NCBI RefSeq assembly: GCF_900166595.1
Contig: NZ_LT745763.1
Coordinates: 1,334,814-1,398,813 of the forward strand
DNA from: Virgibacillus dokdonensis
GTDB lineage: Bacteria; Bacillota; Bacilli; Bacillales; Amphibacillaceae
Reading direction: 5' to 3'
DNA: 64,000 bases
A program made the position numbers and the translations under genes. Below are positions 1 to 9,592 of the stretch, piece after piece (the stretch's first letter is position 1; each line of letters starts with the position of its first letter). The notes under the pieces are model-generated. The model was given only the letters and a program-made list of their open reading frames with translations, was not told the origin of the DNA and ran no database searches.

Positions 1-850
1 TGCTGATTTCTTGCGCACTGCGCTTGGCGTCGTTACACACAATCCGAATAGGCTTGCCATTACTATCTGTTGTCTCTATCAATTGTAATGGATGTTTCAT
101 GTTTCCGATTGTCACCATGGCATGGCGTGTGATGGGAGAAGATGGATCCACGAGTAACTCTTCCACGACGTGTACCACTGTATTGGCTTTGATACGCGTT
201 GCAAATTTTATTCCTTTTTCCGAATAGGCATCGAACTTCGCAAAGTTGAAGTACCCGCGATCGAATACATGAAGCACATCTAACTGATAAACAATTAATT
301 CATCCAGCTGTGTCTCATCCGCTGGTCGGGCTGGCGTTAGAATCATCTTATCTAGCGAGAGCGTATCATTGCACAACCTAATTGAAGTGTGCATTTTAAT
401 CCCGGCTTTTGTTTCTCGAAAATCAGCCCATTCATAGCCACTAAGACACATGGAAATAGTCGATGAATCAATCAAATGCAGCTGAAGCAATGCCTTTCCT
501 GCTTTCACAGGTCCTAGTGTATACTGTACCTTTTGAATGAGATGACGAAGAATAGCTTCTGGTATTTCATGTGGGATTTGTCTATTCTTACGCGAGAGTT
601 GTGACTTACTGATACTGTCTATACCTACTAATCGCTGCACCGTTTTTTTGCGTGAAACAGACTGACTGATTACTGCAAGATTTTCTGATTTTTTAAGTTG
701 TGCGTAAATAAATAAGCGAATATAGGCAATGGTATCTAGCTTTTTCACATACTTGTCTACCCCTTCTATATCAATCATTTTTTGAATAACTTTTGTATCT
801 AATGGATGAATGTATTCCTTGAATACCATTTTTATGGTATGATTGTCCAT
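1..850 (-). CDS. IS4-family transposase, C-terminus beyond the window edge
   Basis: The reverse strand reads as one open frame from an ATG at 850 down to base 1, about 283 residues, with no stop before the edge. The protein has the look of IS4-type DDE transposases: LIDSSTISMC carries the first catalytic aspartate, followed by a conserved GYEWADFRETKAGIKMH stretch, and VFDRGYFNF carries the second. The YREK region with the catalytic glutamate would lie outside the window. The terminal inverted repeat was not identified in the AT-rich 100 bases upstream of the start. Family assignment rests on motif recall, so the IS4 group is firm but the subgroup is not. Confidence 0.85.
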   Translation of the reverse strand, partial: MDNHTIKMVFKEYIHPLDTKVIQKMIDIEGVDKYVKKLDTIAYIRLFIYAQLKKSENLAVISQSVSRKKTVQRLVGIDSISKSQLSRKNRQIPHEIPEAILRHLIQKVQYTLGPVKAGKALLQLHLIDSSTISMCLSGYEWADFRETKAGIKMHTSIRLCNDTLSLDKMILTPARPADETQLDELIVYQLDVLHVFDRGYFNFAKFDAYSEKGIKFATRIKANTVVHVVEELLVDPSSPITRHAMVTIGNMKHPLQLIETTDSNGKPIRIVCNDAKRSAQEIS

Positions 851-1017
851 GAAAGACTCCTTATAATTTGGGATTTGGACAGGACTACCATTCCCTTATT
901 ATAAGGTTTTTTTATGCGTTTTTGTATTGATAATTCCTATTATTCTTAGTATTGACACGAGTTGTTTTTTCTTGACTACTTTATAAAAAGTTTATGCAAC
1001 GCTAGTGAGGAAATTAT

Positions 1018-1283
1018 AAAATTTTGCAGCTGTGGATAAACTAACTAAGTTATTTAGCCACGTCCGGCTCCAGCGCCCAGCAACTAGGCGACTTCACGAA
1101 TCGCCTTACGATAAGTCATCATCGGTTCGTTCCTCACCGTGATTCCTAAAACTTTAGTTGATTCGTTCCACTCGCTACGTTGCTAACCGGGCGCTTGCGC
1201 CTTTGTTCATTAGTAATTTAACAAATATTCTTTTTTTCGTTATACTATAGAAAAGTTTAACGTTTTAAGGTTTATAGTATTAG
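1018..1283 (+). repeat. Dispersed composite repeat, copy 1 (long module plus AT box)
   Basis: Bases 1018-1208 hold a module of about 190 bp that starts near TTTTGCAGCTG, passes through CCACGTCCGGCTCCAGCG and ends in GGGCGCTTGCGCCTTTGTTC. After a 32-base spacer comes the AT box at 1241-1283 (TATACTATAGAAAAGT then TTTATAGTATTAG). The same order in inverted orientation occurs at 20829-21085, and a shortened copy occurs at 17281-17515. Together with the IS4 end this fills the 520-base gap before yjbC. No protein is encoded. Confidence 0.85.
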
Positions 1284-1373
1284 GCAAACTACCGTTTATG
1301 CTGTTTTAATGGCAAGCAAATCTTCCTAATACTTATACTTATAAAGCGTACTAAAAAATAAGGGAGTGGATCA

Positions 1374-1958
1374 ATGAATTGGTATGAAAAGTTAAATAAT
1401 TATTTTTCTGTAGAAGAGATGAAGTCGAAGGAGCATATGGAGAAGCTTTTGGATGAGAAAGGTAATGTCTATTACAAAGATGAAAGTGACTTGCACGTAA
1501 TGATGTATGCAGAATTTGATACTTTCATCTTTATTGATTATTTATGGGTGTCATCTAAAGCTAGGGGTAAAGGGATAGGACATTCATTACTTGAGAAGTT
1601 GAAAGAAAAGAATAAGCCAATAATTCTAGAGGTTGAGCCAGTTGATTATGAAGATACGGATACAGCAAAAAGATTACATTTTTACCGAAGAGAAGGTTTT
1701 GCACATGCGCAATCGATTGGTTATAGTAGGAGATCGCTTGCTACCAACGAAGACACCGAATTGGAGATACTATACTGGTCGCCAAGTAATGAATCAGAAG
1801 GTTTTATATATGAGCAGATGAAACAAATGTATGAAGTAATTCATACGTATAAAGATAAAGAGGTCTATGGTCGAAGTTATCAGCATGTAGACGAGGTTTT
1901 AAAATATGATGAGGACCGAGAAAATAACATTTTTGACAATTTACAAGCAGATAAATAA
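1374..1958 (+). CDS. yjbC: GNAT-family acetyltransferase YjbC
   Basis: This 194-residue protein matches the GNAT fold: the acetyl-CoA-binding region is WVSSKARGKGIGHSLLEKL (about residues 59-77), with the later FYRREGF strand-helix typical of the family. Length and the opening MNWYEKLNNYFSVEEMKSK agree with YjbC, which in B. subtilis lies directly upstream of spx. The ATG follows AAGGGAGTGGATCA, a good ribosome-binding site. The substrate is not known. Here an IS30-type element has landed between this gene and spx, so any read-through from yjbC into spx is lost. Confidence 0.85.
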   Translation: MNWYEKLNNYFSVEEMKSKEHMEKLLDEKGNVYYKDESDLHVMMYAEFDTFIFIDYLWVSSKARGKGIGHSLLEKLKEKNKPIILEVEPVDYEDTDTAKRLHFYRREGFAHAQSIGYSRRSLATNEDTELEILYWSPSNESEGFIYEQMKQMYEVIHTYKDKEVYGRSYQHVDEVLKYDEDRENNIFDNLQADK

Positions 1959-2040
1959 AGGGTGTATTACGTCAATGGAGAAACCCTGTACTTATCGGCA
2001 ATTCTTTATGGTGATAGGTAAGTTTTTCTAATAATTTGAT

Positions 2041-3096
2041 TTGTCAAATTAAGCGAGACAACATGCTTTTATCAAAATCCTGACCGACATAATCTATGAA
2101 ACACTCCATTGGTGTTTTGTATTTCAATGATTTCCTTGGTATGTTATTCCGTCGGAGTGCAACCTCAGAAATATACTCTTGTGACACAGGATTAAAGTCC
2201 ATTTCTTTTGGTAGCCCATTCTTTCTCAGAAGACCGTTGGAATGCTCATTTAGCCCCCTTTGGGATGGCGTTCCAGGATCTGCAAAATAAATATCAACAT
2301 CTTGTTCATTGCTGATGGATTTCCAATTGGAAAACTCTTTTCCGCAGTCAAAGATAATGGACTTAAATAAGTGTTTAGGTAATCGCTCAAACCATTGATT
2401 GAGCGATGTTTCAATATTGGTTGCCTGTCTACCAGCTGGTTTAATTGCGATGATGCATTTTGTTAAACGCTCAACAAGCGTGATGACAGCGCTCTTGTGA
2501 TGACGTCCCACAATGGTATCTCCTTCTAGATGACCAAATTCTTTCTTGTAATTTGGGTGATCGTGATCACGATCAAGGATGGTGCGGCGAAATTTTTGTT
2601 TTCCTCTTCTTTCTTGGTGACCATTTGGTTTGCGTTTGCCTTGCATAGGTAAATCATTTTGGTTAAATTCGCCTGATGAAAACTTTCGATAAAGCGTGCG
2701 CATGCTGCAGGAGATAGTCTTTTCGTTTCGTCCGATTATTACATCAGGCGACATCGCGGACTTTTTCATGAATATAGGCTTTTTCGTTAGGTGTTAATTG
2801 AATCTTTTTACGACCACATATCGCTTTATTCGCTTGATATTGTAGATAAACGTCTATCGCAGTAAGTCCTTCTTTCAGTTGTCTAATAACACGATAAACA
2901 GCTTCATGGCCACGCTTTAATTTATTGGCAATTTTTCGACCAGAAAGGCCGAATTCATGATATTCCTCTATGAATACCAGTTCTGTTTTGGTAAGATGGG
3001 TGTAGGACATGTCAGATACACTCTCCTTAACTTTGGTTGGTTATTCGTTGAGTATATCATGACATGTCTTTTTTGGTGTCTCGCTTAATTTTACAA
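2041..3096 (-). mobile_element. IS30-family insertion sequence, about 1.06 kb
   Basis: The ends are imperfect inverted repeats sharing AAATTAAGCGAGACA: the left end begins TTGTCAAATTAAGCGAGACA at 2041 and the right end, read on the reverse strand, begins TTGTAAAATTAAGCGAGACA at 3096. The transposase lies inside on the reverse strand. No clear target duplication is visible at the flanks. The left flank contains TAAGTTTTTCTAATAA, which resembles the tail of the dispersed repeat, so the element may have inserted into a repeat copy. Confidence 0.85.
2044..3010 (-). pseudogene. IS30-family transposase split by a frameshift
   Basis: The N-terminal 88 residues (MSYTHLTKTELVFIEEYHEFG, with the HTH_38-type domain and GRKKIQLTPNEKAYIHEKVRD) are read from 3010 to a TGA at 2744. 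The DDE domain continues in another frame from about 2769 to 2044. That part contains GHLEGDTIVG (first Asp), IIFDCGKEF (second Asp, with Cys where many family members have Asn) and LNEHSNGLLRK (Glu). The junction around GAAAAAGTCCGCGATG would need a +1 or -2 shift, not a usual -1 slip, so this copy is probably dead unless supplied in trans. Confidence 0.85.
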
Positions 3097-3644
3097 TCTA
3101 GGTAATATAAAAAACAAAATCCGCAAAGGTGCAGTTATTTCTTGTTTAGCCTTGTAAAATGCACATTGTCCTATTCTTGAAGTGGGTGACTAATAGCACC
3201 TAGAAAAGCCTTTTTACTTATTTAGTAAAAAGGCTTTTCTATGGTGGTTTAGACGTAATTAATGACAAATGTAGAACGATCGTCTAATGGTATATAACAA
3301 GTTGTTCCAATTATCATAGGAACTAAAGAAGGGTCTGCGGTTAATGAATTTCCACCGTTAAATCAGTCTTCCTTAAATTATTTAACCAATTGTTATCCTT
3401 TTTCCCTAGTTCGAATTTCAATAGCCTCTTCAAAAGGTGGAAACGGTGATTTGTAATTTTTAATCCATTTTGAGGCATTTATATACTATAAAACAATTTT
3501 TAATTTCTTAGTGAAAAAAGTGGATTTTATCAAATAACAGGTTTAAATAAAAACAATTATGGGTAACTTACAATTAAGCGGTAAAATAAAAGTAATAAAA
3601 AAGTACAAAATCTAATAATTTCTCAAAAATCCTCTACCTTTCGC
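3097..3644. other. Gene-free stretch between IS30 and the spx promoter
   Basis: About 550 AT-rich bases without a credible ORF. The only clear structure is the 16-bp hairpin at 3202-3240. The rest may be the original yjbC-spx spacer plus decayed sequence. Confidence 0.6.
3202..3240. terminator. Strong hairpin, probable bidirectional terminator
   Basis: AGAAAAGCCTTTTTAC and GTAAAAAGGCTTTTCT form a perfect 16-bp stem around a 7-base loop, with runs of T in the stem in both directions. It lies between the IS30 copy and spx and would insulate spx from transcription on the left. Confidence 0.7.
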
Positions 3645-3674
3645 TTGACATTTGTAGTATAATCTACATATAAG
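3645..3674 (+). promoter_or_regulatory. Probable sigma-A promoter of spx
   Basis: TTGACA at 3645-3650 is followed after 18 bases by TATAAG at 3669-3674. A second TATAAT at 3658-3663 is too close to this -35 box. The site is about 85 bases upstream of the spx start. Spx genes in relatives have several promoters, so this may be one of more. Confidence 0.5.
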
Positions 3675-3757
3675 GTAATTTAAACTTATTTTTATTTGAT
3701 AAAACATTCAAAGTTTATAAAGGAATAAACTATTTAGAATGAGGAGTGAAGTTTTTG

Positions 3758-4153
3758 ATGGTTACACTTTATACCTCACCAAGTTGTACATCGTGTAGGA
3801 AAGCTAAAGCATGGTTGGAAGAACACAATATCCCATTTACGGAGCGTAATATATTTTCTGAACCGTTAACATTGGATGAAATAAAGGAAATCTTGCGTAT
3901 GACTGAAAATGGTACGGATGAAATTATTTCAACTCGGTCAAAAGTATTTCAAAAATTAGAAGTAAATATTGATCAACTACCAATGAAGGATCTCTTTAAT
4001 TTGATTCAAAAGAACCCTGGGCTTTTAAGAAGGCCAATTATTTTAGACGAAAAACGTCTACAAGTTGGTTATAATGAAGACGAAATCCGTCGTTTTCTTC
4101 CAAGAACTGTTCGTACCTTTCAATTACGTGAAGCGCAAAAAATGGTTAACTAA
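3758..4153 (+). CDS. spx: Global redox/stress regulator Spx
   Basis: Spx binds the C-terminal domain of the RNA polymerase alpha subunit and redirects transcription during disulfide stress. It belongs to the ArsC-like fold. The CTSC redox switch is at residues 10-13, and [26 protein letters not shown] is the expected C-terminal half. Starting at the ATG after GAGGAGTGAAG gives 131 residues, the usual Spx length; the GTG 12 bases earlier overlaps the ribosome-binding site. Its proteolysis adaptor YjbH lies 6 kb downstream. The gene is single and has its own terminator. Confidence 0.97.
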   Translation: MVTLYTSPSCTSCRKAKAWLEEHNIPFTERNIFSEPLTLDEIKEILRMTENGTDEIISTRSKVFQKLEVNIDQLPMKDLFNLIQKNPGLLRRPIILDEKRLQVGYNEDEIRRFLPRTVRTFQLREAQKMVN

Positions 4154-4220
4154 TCTTGAAGTAACAAGATAATAATGACAGAACACAGAGTTATATGGAT
4201 AATAACTTTGAGCAAATATA

Positions 4221-4256
4221 AAAAACACAGACCAGACGAGTGGTGCTGTGTTTTTT
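4221..4256 (+). terminator. Rho-independent terminator of spx
   Basis: AAAAACACAG-ACCA pairs with TGGT-G-CTGTGTTTTT (one bulge), followed by six T. It lies 68 bases after the spx stop. Confidence 0.85.
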
Positions 4257-4676
4257 ACGTTGGACCTGGATATGAAGGGCTGTAAGAAACCCGTATCAAG
4301 CATTGTAATCTGTCTTGGGTTACAACAGTTTAGTGGGGATGAAGAAAATCCCACTAATAAAATTCAATTTAACTAATGTATTTGATAACGATTTTTATTT
4401 CCTAATATCGTCAAAAAAAATAGCGTGACAAATCTTTAATTATAGGTTAAAATATGTTACTAATTAAATAGGCATATATGTTTCCAAATCCCTTCTTCAT
4501 ATCATACAATATGATTAAGTGAATGTACCTTATTTAGAATTCGGTGAACAAATAAAGGCGAGATTCTTAATGCTGAAAACAAGGTTAAGAATGAACAAAG
4601 AAGGGTATTGTGCAAGTAAGTTACAAGTGGTGAGACTGTATCTTCCACCTACCAAAAAAAGAAGGGGGAGAAAAAA
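4257..4676. other. spx-mecA spacer with a possible mecA promoter
   Basis: No gene is visible. GTGACA at 4425-4430 and TAAAAT at 4448-4453 with a 17-base spacer could be a promoter for mecA, giving a leader of about 220 bases. Nothing in the leader resembles a known riboswitch. Confidence 0.4.
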
Positions 4677-5360
4677 ATGGAAATAGAAAGAATAAATGAG
4701 AATACAGTTAAGTTTTACATTTCATATATGGATATTGAAGATCGTGGTTTTGAACGCGAGGAGATTTGGTACAACAGAGAACGAAGCGAACAACTGTTTT
4801 GGCAAATGATGGATGAAGTGAATTTTAAAGAAGATTTTAATGTTGATGGTCCATTATGGATTCAAGTTCAAGCTTTGGAAAAGGGACTTGAAATCATTGT
4901 TACGAAGGCTCATATTTCCAAAAATGGTGATAATATTGAATTACAAACAGATGATGGAAATGCGGTAGATTTTCCGGTGGACAAGAAAATCGAAAATATG
5001 CTTGAGGACAAATTTAGCAAAGAAGATGAAGAAGATAACGAGCAATACAATGATGAGAACCTTTGGATTATTGCTAGCTTCAAAGATTTTGAAGATGTTA
5101 TCCAGTTAAGTCACTATTTTATAAATGACAATTTAGGGACTGTAGAAACCTTATACCATTATAACGATACCTATTATTTATATATGGAATTTTTGGAAGA
5201 TGAAATTGAAGAAGAAGAACAAGAGAACATGATTAGTAAAGTTTTTGAATTTGGTAATGATACAGATATTACGAATCATGTGCTGTCTGAATATGGAAAA
5301 ATTATTTTTGAACAAAACACATTCTCGAATATTAGAGCTTATTTCCCTGCAAACATATAG
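4677..5360 (+). CDS. mecA: Adaptor protein MecA
   Basis: MecA delivers ComK and other substrates to the ClpC-ClpP protease. The N-terminal substrate-binding domain (MEIERINENTVKFYISYMDI, RGFEREEIWYNRERSEQLFW) is followed by an acidic linker near residues 115-125 (FSKEDEEDNEQYNDE) and the C-terminal ClpC-binding domain (LWIIASFKDFEDVIQLS to YGKIIFEQN). Length 227 residues is normal. The ATG follows AGAAGGGGGAGAAAAAA. Placement between spx and coiA is as in related Bacillaceae. Confidence 0.96.
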   Translation: MEIERINENTVKFYISYMDIEDRGFEREEIWYNRERSEQLFWQMMDEVNFKEDFNVDGPLWIQVQALEKGLEIIVTKAHISKNGDNIELQTDDGNAVDFPVDKKIENMLEDKFSKEDEEDNEQYNDENLWIIASFKDFEDVIQLSHYFINDNLGTVETLYHYNDTYYLYMEFLEDEIEEEEQENMISKVFEFGNDTDITNHVLSEYGKIIFEQNTFSNIRAYFPANI

Positions 5361-5386
5361 GCACTCTGTATAGGGTGCCTGCGTTT
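5359..5386 (+). terminator. Terminator of mecA
   Basis: AGGCACTC and GGGTGCCT form an 8-bp stem (one wobble) around TGTATA, followed by GCGTTTT. The stem begins in the mecA stop codon. Confidence 0.75.
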
Positions 5387-5692
5387 TACTTATTCATATC
5401 CTCCGCCCTTCACTTTCCTTTTGTACATTCTTTCATTAAACGAGGACTTATTCCATTAGTGCTTTCGATTATAACAATGCTATCAGAATTATTTTGTTTA
5501 CGAGTTACATGTTATCTTGACGCGTGATTATGATAACATCTTATATATCACTTTTAACCATCGACTTGGGATAAGTGTCCAATAAATAAGCTATCCAATA
5601 TTAATAAGCAGTTGAAAATCCCGTCGCCCCTAAAGGACTGGTCTTTCTTTCAACTGCCTCTTTGTGGGGAAAGCATAAGTCTGTGTTTCTTG
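5387..5692. other. Gene-free spacer before the repeat and coiA
   Basis: About 300 bases with no credible ORF, RNA or promoter that I could identify. Confidence 0.5.
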
Positions 5693-5782
5693 CACTATAG
5701 GAAAGTATAAAATTTTTTAGTTTAAGTATAAGAAGAACAAAGGCTTTTGCCATAAGACTTGCCGACAAGCCAAGTTTTTCTA
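5693..5782 (+). repeat. Dispersed repeat, full AT-box plus hairpin copy
   Basis: CACTATAGGAAAGTATAAAA, then TTTAAGTATAAG, AACAAAGGCTTTTGCCATAAG and a CTTGCCGACAAGCCAAG hairpin with TTTTTCTAA. The hairpin followed by T could work as a terminator. Confidence 0.85.
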
Positions 5783-5918
5783 ACAAGGGAGGAGATTCAA
5801 TTCCACGTATGGACAAAGATTTCATATGTGTAACAGACGCTTTCAACGCACCTATACATTTTCAAGCAAATAAATAAATAAGCAACAATAACATACCAAC
5901 TAGACAAGGAGGTTTTTC

Positions 5919-7109
5919 ATGCTACAAGCTATGGACAAGTATGGTAACAAAATAACATTATTTACAAATACTTACCGAGAAATAGTTAATATGAAAAAAA
6001 ACGAGCAATCTTTTTTTTGCCCTATATGCAAAGGCGCCGTTTTTATACGTTCTGGTAAAAAGGTAATTCCTCATTTTGCGCACTATCCTAATCCAGATTG
6101 TCACGCAGCAGAAGAGGGAGAGGGTGTGTATCATGAACGGGGAAAAATGTTGCTTTTTAACTGGTTGACTAAACAGAATCTAGCAGTTGAATTAGAATCG
6201 TATATTAAAGAAATTAAACAACGTCCAGATTTACTTCTCCATATTGGAAAAAAGCGGATAGCAATCGAGTATCAATGTGCAACTATTTCTAGGGAACTTC
6301 TAAAAGCTCGAACAGAAGGTTATCGTTCGGTTGGCATTTACCCATTATGGATATTAGGGGCAAACCAGTTAAAACGAAAAAGCGCCCATAAATTACGAAT
6401 AAATACTTTCGTTCAGTCTTTTATCCACCAGTTTTCCGCTCAGCTTTCACCACGAATTTTCTTCTTTTGTCCAGTAGCAAATCAATTCATTATTGCCCAC
6501 GATATATATATGACTTCCAAACAATTAGCTGTTACCACCTTAATAAATTCCAAATTAAATCAAATTTCATTTTTAAATTTGTTTGATCATAAATTATTTA
6601 CTAGCGAAAAATTGTATACGCTATGGGAGCAAGAAAAATTAATCTTTCGTACAAAACAACGTCATAAACTTTCTATTCAACAGCTTCAATGGCACAAATG
6701 GCTCTACAGCAAAAACGTATATCTTCATAACCTTCCTTCTATTATTTATCTTCCAATTCAATCCCAGCTTTTCATGAACAGGCCGCTATGGGAGTGGCAA
6801 AGTCGCTTTGTATTAGAAAAATTGGCTTTACTCCAAATTGGTGAGACGATAAACATCGCTTCTTATAAAAGAATCTCTAAGGTGAATACAACAAGTGAAT
6901 TTCCTTTAACCTGTAATACATTCAATCCATTATATGAATATATGCTACTCCTCAAGCAACTGCAAATGTTTAGCCAACAGTCTGCAATCACTTTTAGGAA
7001 ACAAACGGATGTTTATTTTCCTAAAACAATAGATGAAGCAATTATTGCTGATAGACATCTTCTCCACAGATTGAAACAGCAAAAAATAAGCATGTTTTTT
7101 CCAAAATAA
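5919..7109 (+). CDS. coiA: Competence protein CoiA
   Basis: CoiA is a nuclease-like protein needed for recombination of transforming DNA. The protein has the CPIC zinc-finger cysteines at 34 and 37, PHFAH at 51-55, and the restriction-endonuclease-like core with HERGK (72-76), RPDLLL (102-107) and IAIEYQ (114-119), the PD-(D/E)xK-type residues. Its 396 residues are the normal length. The ATG follows AAGGAGGTTTTTC. CoiA is ComK-dependent in relatives, but I found no clear ComK box here. MecA, which controls ComK, is the gene upstream. Confidence 0.93.
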   Translation: MLQAMDKYGNKITLFTNTYREIVNMKKNEQSFFCPICKGAVFIRSGKKVIPHFAHYPNPDCHAAEEGEGVYHERGKMLLFNWLTKQNLAVELESYIKEIKQRPDLLLHIGKKRIAIEYQCATISRELLKARTEGYRSVGIYPLWILGANQLKRKSAHKLRINTFVQSFIHQFSAQLSPRIFFFCPVANQFIIAHDIYMTSKQLAVTTLINSKLNQISFLNLFDHKLFTSEKLYTLWEQEKLIFRTKQRHKLSIQQLQWHKWLYSKNVYLHNLPSIIYLPIQSQLFMNRPLWEWQSRFVLEKLALLQIGETINIASYKRISKVNTTSEFPLTCNTFNPLYEYMLLLKQLQMFSQQSAITFRKQTDVYFPKTIDEAIIADRHLLHRLKQQKISMFFPK

Positions 7110-7267
7110 TGTATACTAAATAACAGATATTTTTTTCCTATAGAAAAAATCGTATAATCGTTCTGAAAAAGAAATATGGAACAGGAAAAAGCTATTGAAA
7201 AGCGAAAATCTTTATAGTGGGAACAATTTAATGTATCCTATTAAGGAACAATGAGGAGGTTAAGGAA

Positions 7268-9076
7268 ATGGCAAAAGCTAATAAAGAACTACCTAAAAGA
7301 AAAGAACTCCCTGTTGAATTAACATGGAGGTTAGAGGACATTTTTGAAACGGATGAAGCATGGGAACAGGAATTAACAGATTTGCAGAAAGCTATTCCAG
7401 AAATTGAAAATTACCAAGGCACATTAGGTTCCTCAGCGAAAAACCTTTATGATGTGTTAAAGCTTCAGGATCAATTATCGGAACGGTTAGGCAAGCTCTT
7501 TACATATGCACATATGCGTTATGATCAGGATACGACAAATTCATTTTATCAGCGGATAAATGCACAAGCAGAAAACGTTATCACGGTTGCATCTAGTAAA
7601 ATGAGCTATATTGTACCAGAGATTTTAGAAATTAACGAAGCTACATTAAAGCAGTTTTTGCAAGAAGAAGAAGGTTTGCAAGTTTATCAAAAAACATTGG
7701 ATGAAATCACTCGTCAGCGACCGCATATTTTAAATAAGCGCGAAGAGGCCATTTTAGCTGAAGCTTCAGAGCCGTTAGGAACTGCTTCTCAGACGTTTGG
7801 TATGTTAAACAATGCAGATTTAACGTTTCCATCAATTAAGGATGAAAACGGAGAAGAAGTAGATGTTACACATGGTAGATATATTCGCTTTATGGAATCA
7901 CAAGATCGTTCTGTACGGAAGGCAGCTTTTCAAGCGATGTATGAAACTTACGGTGCATTTAAAAACACATTTGCGTCGACATTGAGTGGAAATATCAAAA
8001 AAGATAACTTTGTTGCAAAAGTAAGAAATTACGAATCTGCTAGACAAGCCGCACTTGATAATAATCATATTCCGGAGAAAGTGTATGATAATTTAGTTGA
8101 AGCAGTTAATGAACGTCTTCCGTTACTGCATCGATATATTCAATTGCGTAAAAAAGTATTGGAATTAGATGAATTGCATATGTACGATATTTATACACCG
8201 CTTGTTCGTGATGTTGATATGGAAATAACCTATGAAAAAGCGCAGCAATATGTGCTTGAAGGCCTTGCTCCATTAGGAGAGGGGTATTTAAATATCGTGA
8301 AAGAAGCGTACGATAATCGATGGATTGATGTAGAAGAAAATAAAGGAAAACGCAGTGGGGCTTATTCTTCAGGTGCTTATGGAACGAATCCTTACATTTT
8401 GCTGAATTGGCAGGATAATGTAAATGATATGTTTACTTTAGCTCATGAACTAGGGCATTCTGTTCATAGCTACTATACGCGAAATAACCAACCTTATCGT
8501 TATGGAAACTACTCTATTTTTGTTGCAGAAGTTGCTTCTACATGCAATGAAGCATTGTTAAATGATTACTTATTAAAAAATCTAACAGATGAAAAACAAA
8601 AGCTATACGTATTAAATCATTTTCTAGAAGGATTTAGAGGAACTGTATTTCGTCAAACGATGTTTGCTGAGTTTGAACATATGATCCATGTAAAGCAACA
8701 GCAAGGAGAAGCTCTAACTGCAGAAAAGCTTACTGAATTGTATTATGATTTGAATAAAAAATATTATGGTGATGATGTTATTTCTGATGAAGAAATTGGT
8801 CTGGAATGGGCGCGAATCCCTCACTTCTATTACAATTATTATGTATATCAGTATGCAACAGGATATTCAGCAGCAACGGCCTTAGCGCAGCAAATTTTAA
8901 CAGAAGGCGATGGAGCTGTGGAACGTTATACGGATTTTCTAAAAGCAGGTAGTAGCGAGTACCCGATTGAAGTATTGCAAAAAGCTGGCGTAGATATGAA
9001 TAGTAAACAAACGATTTTGGATGCATTAGATGTGTTTGCTGAAAAACTGGAGCAATTAGAAGGTCTGCTTAAGTAA
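7268..9076 (+). CDS. pepF: Oligoendopeptidase F
   Basis: A 602-residue M3-family zinc metallopeptidase that cleaves oligopeptides in the cytoplasm. The zinc site HELGH is at residues 393-397 with the downstream glutamate in ICSTFVAE-type context (SIFVAEVASTCNEALL). The N-terminal lobe (ELTWRLEDIFETDEAWEQ) is typical. The ATG follows AATGAGGAGGTTAAGGA. It is the yjbG equivalent and keeps its place between coiA and yjbH. It appears monocistronic. Confidence 0.96.
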   Translation: MAKANKELPKRKELPVELTWRLEDIFETDEAWEQELTDLQKAIPEIENYQGTLGSSAKNLYDVLKLQDQLSERLGKLFTYAHMRYDQDTTNSFYQRINAQAENVITVASSKMSYIVPEILEINEATLKQFLQEEEGLQVYQKTLDEITRQRPHILNKREEAILAEASEPLGTASQTFGMLNNADLTFPSIKDENGEEVDVTHGRYIRFMESQDRSVRKAAFQAMYETYGAFKNTFASTLSGNIKKDNFVAKVRNYESARQAALDNNHIPEKVYDNLVEAVNERLPLLHRYIQLRKKVLELDELHMYDIYTPLVRDVDMEITYEKAQQYVLEGLAPLGEGYLNIVKEAYDNRWIDVEENKGKRSGAYSSGAYGTNPYILLNWQDNVNDMFTLAHELGHSVHSYYTRNNQPYRYGNYSIFVAEVASTCNEALLNDYLLKNLTDEKQKLYVLNHFLEGFRGTVFRQTMFAEFEHMIHVKQQQGEALTAEKLTELYYDLNKKYYGDDVISDEEIGLEWARIPHFYYNYYVYQYATGYSAATALAQQILTEGDGAVERYTDFLKAGSSEYPIEVLQKAGVDMNSKQTILDALDVFAEKLEQLEGLLK

Positions 9077-9095
9077 TCTGTTTATCTCATTAAGA

Positions 9096-9182
9096 TCACG
9101 GCTTGTCGCCAATTCTTATGGCGAAAGCCTCATTTTGCTTATACGATAAAGCCTAAAAACTATATGTTTTTTTATAGTGTAA
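9096..9182 (-). repeat. Dispersed repeat, degenerate copy in reverse orientation
   Basis: On the reverse strand it reads TTACACTATAAAAAAACATA, AGGCTTTATCGTATAAG, GGCTTTCGCCATAAGAATTGG and GCGACAAGCC. It lies directly after pepF. Confidence 0.75.
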
Positions 9183-9183
9183 C

Positions 9184-9218
9184 AAAAAAGCAAGATGCTA
9201 AAAACATCCTGCTTTTTT
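9184..9218. terminator. Terminator after pepF
   Basis: AAAAAAGCAAGATG and CATCCTGCTTTTTT form a 14-base stem with one mismatch, flanked by A and T runs so it can act in both directions (pepF and the convergent small gene at 9241). Confidence 0.85.
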
Positions 9219-9240
9219 GTTTATTAAAACATAGGGCATT

Positions 9241-9426
9241 CTAGCGTATACCTCGTCCGCGATACGTTCGTTTATAAACGAAGGAATAAATGGTTAGATA
9301 AATGGAAATAAACAATAATGGTAATGTTATATAAAGAGGCATAACTTGCATGAGCCCTAAAATATTTAAAATAAAAGCAACAGCAGTTAAAATTAAAAAA
9401 AGAATAGGTTGAACGAATGTTTTCAT
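9241..9426 (-). CDS. Small two-helix membrane protein, unknown function
   Basis: The 61-residue product has two hydrophobic helices (about residues 5-28 and 31-50: FLILTAVAFILNILGLM and ITLPLLFISIYLTIYSFVY) and a basic tail KRTYRGRGIR that should face the cytoplasm. The ATG follows GAGAGGTGATTAT. I do not recognise a family. It is convergent with pepF and shares its terminator. Confidence 0.7.
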   Translation of the reverse strand: MKTFVQPILFLILTAVAFILNILGLMQVMPLYITLPLLFISIYLTIYSFVYKRTYRGRGIR

Positions 9427-9497
9427 ATAATCACCTCTCTCTACAAAATATTAACTATTTGTTTGCATTATTCCTATTTTGTTAAACTTTTATTTTA

Positions 9498-9592
9498 CAC
9501 TATAGGAAAGTATAAAGATTTTTTTGGTTCATAGTATAAGAACAACAAAGGATTTCGCCATAAGATCTCGCAAAAAGCCAAGTTTTTCTAAA
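9498..9592 (+). repeat. Dispersed repeat, full copy
   Basis: CACTATAGGAAAGTATAAAG, GGTTCATAGTATAAG, AACAACAAAGGATTTCGCC and AGCCAAGTTTTTCTAAAAA. The hairpin core has decayed (CTCGCAAAAAGCC). Confidence 0.85.

Noticed and set aside
24..227. Open frame on the forward strand near the left edge
   Set aside because: It is antisense to the IS4-type transposase and has no ribosome-binding site or family character.
2030..3110. Target-site duplication of the IS30-type element
   Set aside because: Flanking bases GAT and TCT do not match; the event may be old or the ends shifted by a base.
5783..5918. ComK box before coiA
   Set aside because: No AAAA-N5-TTTT pair at proper spacing was found.
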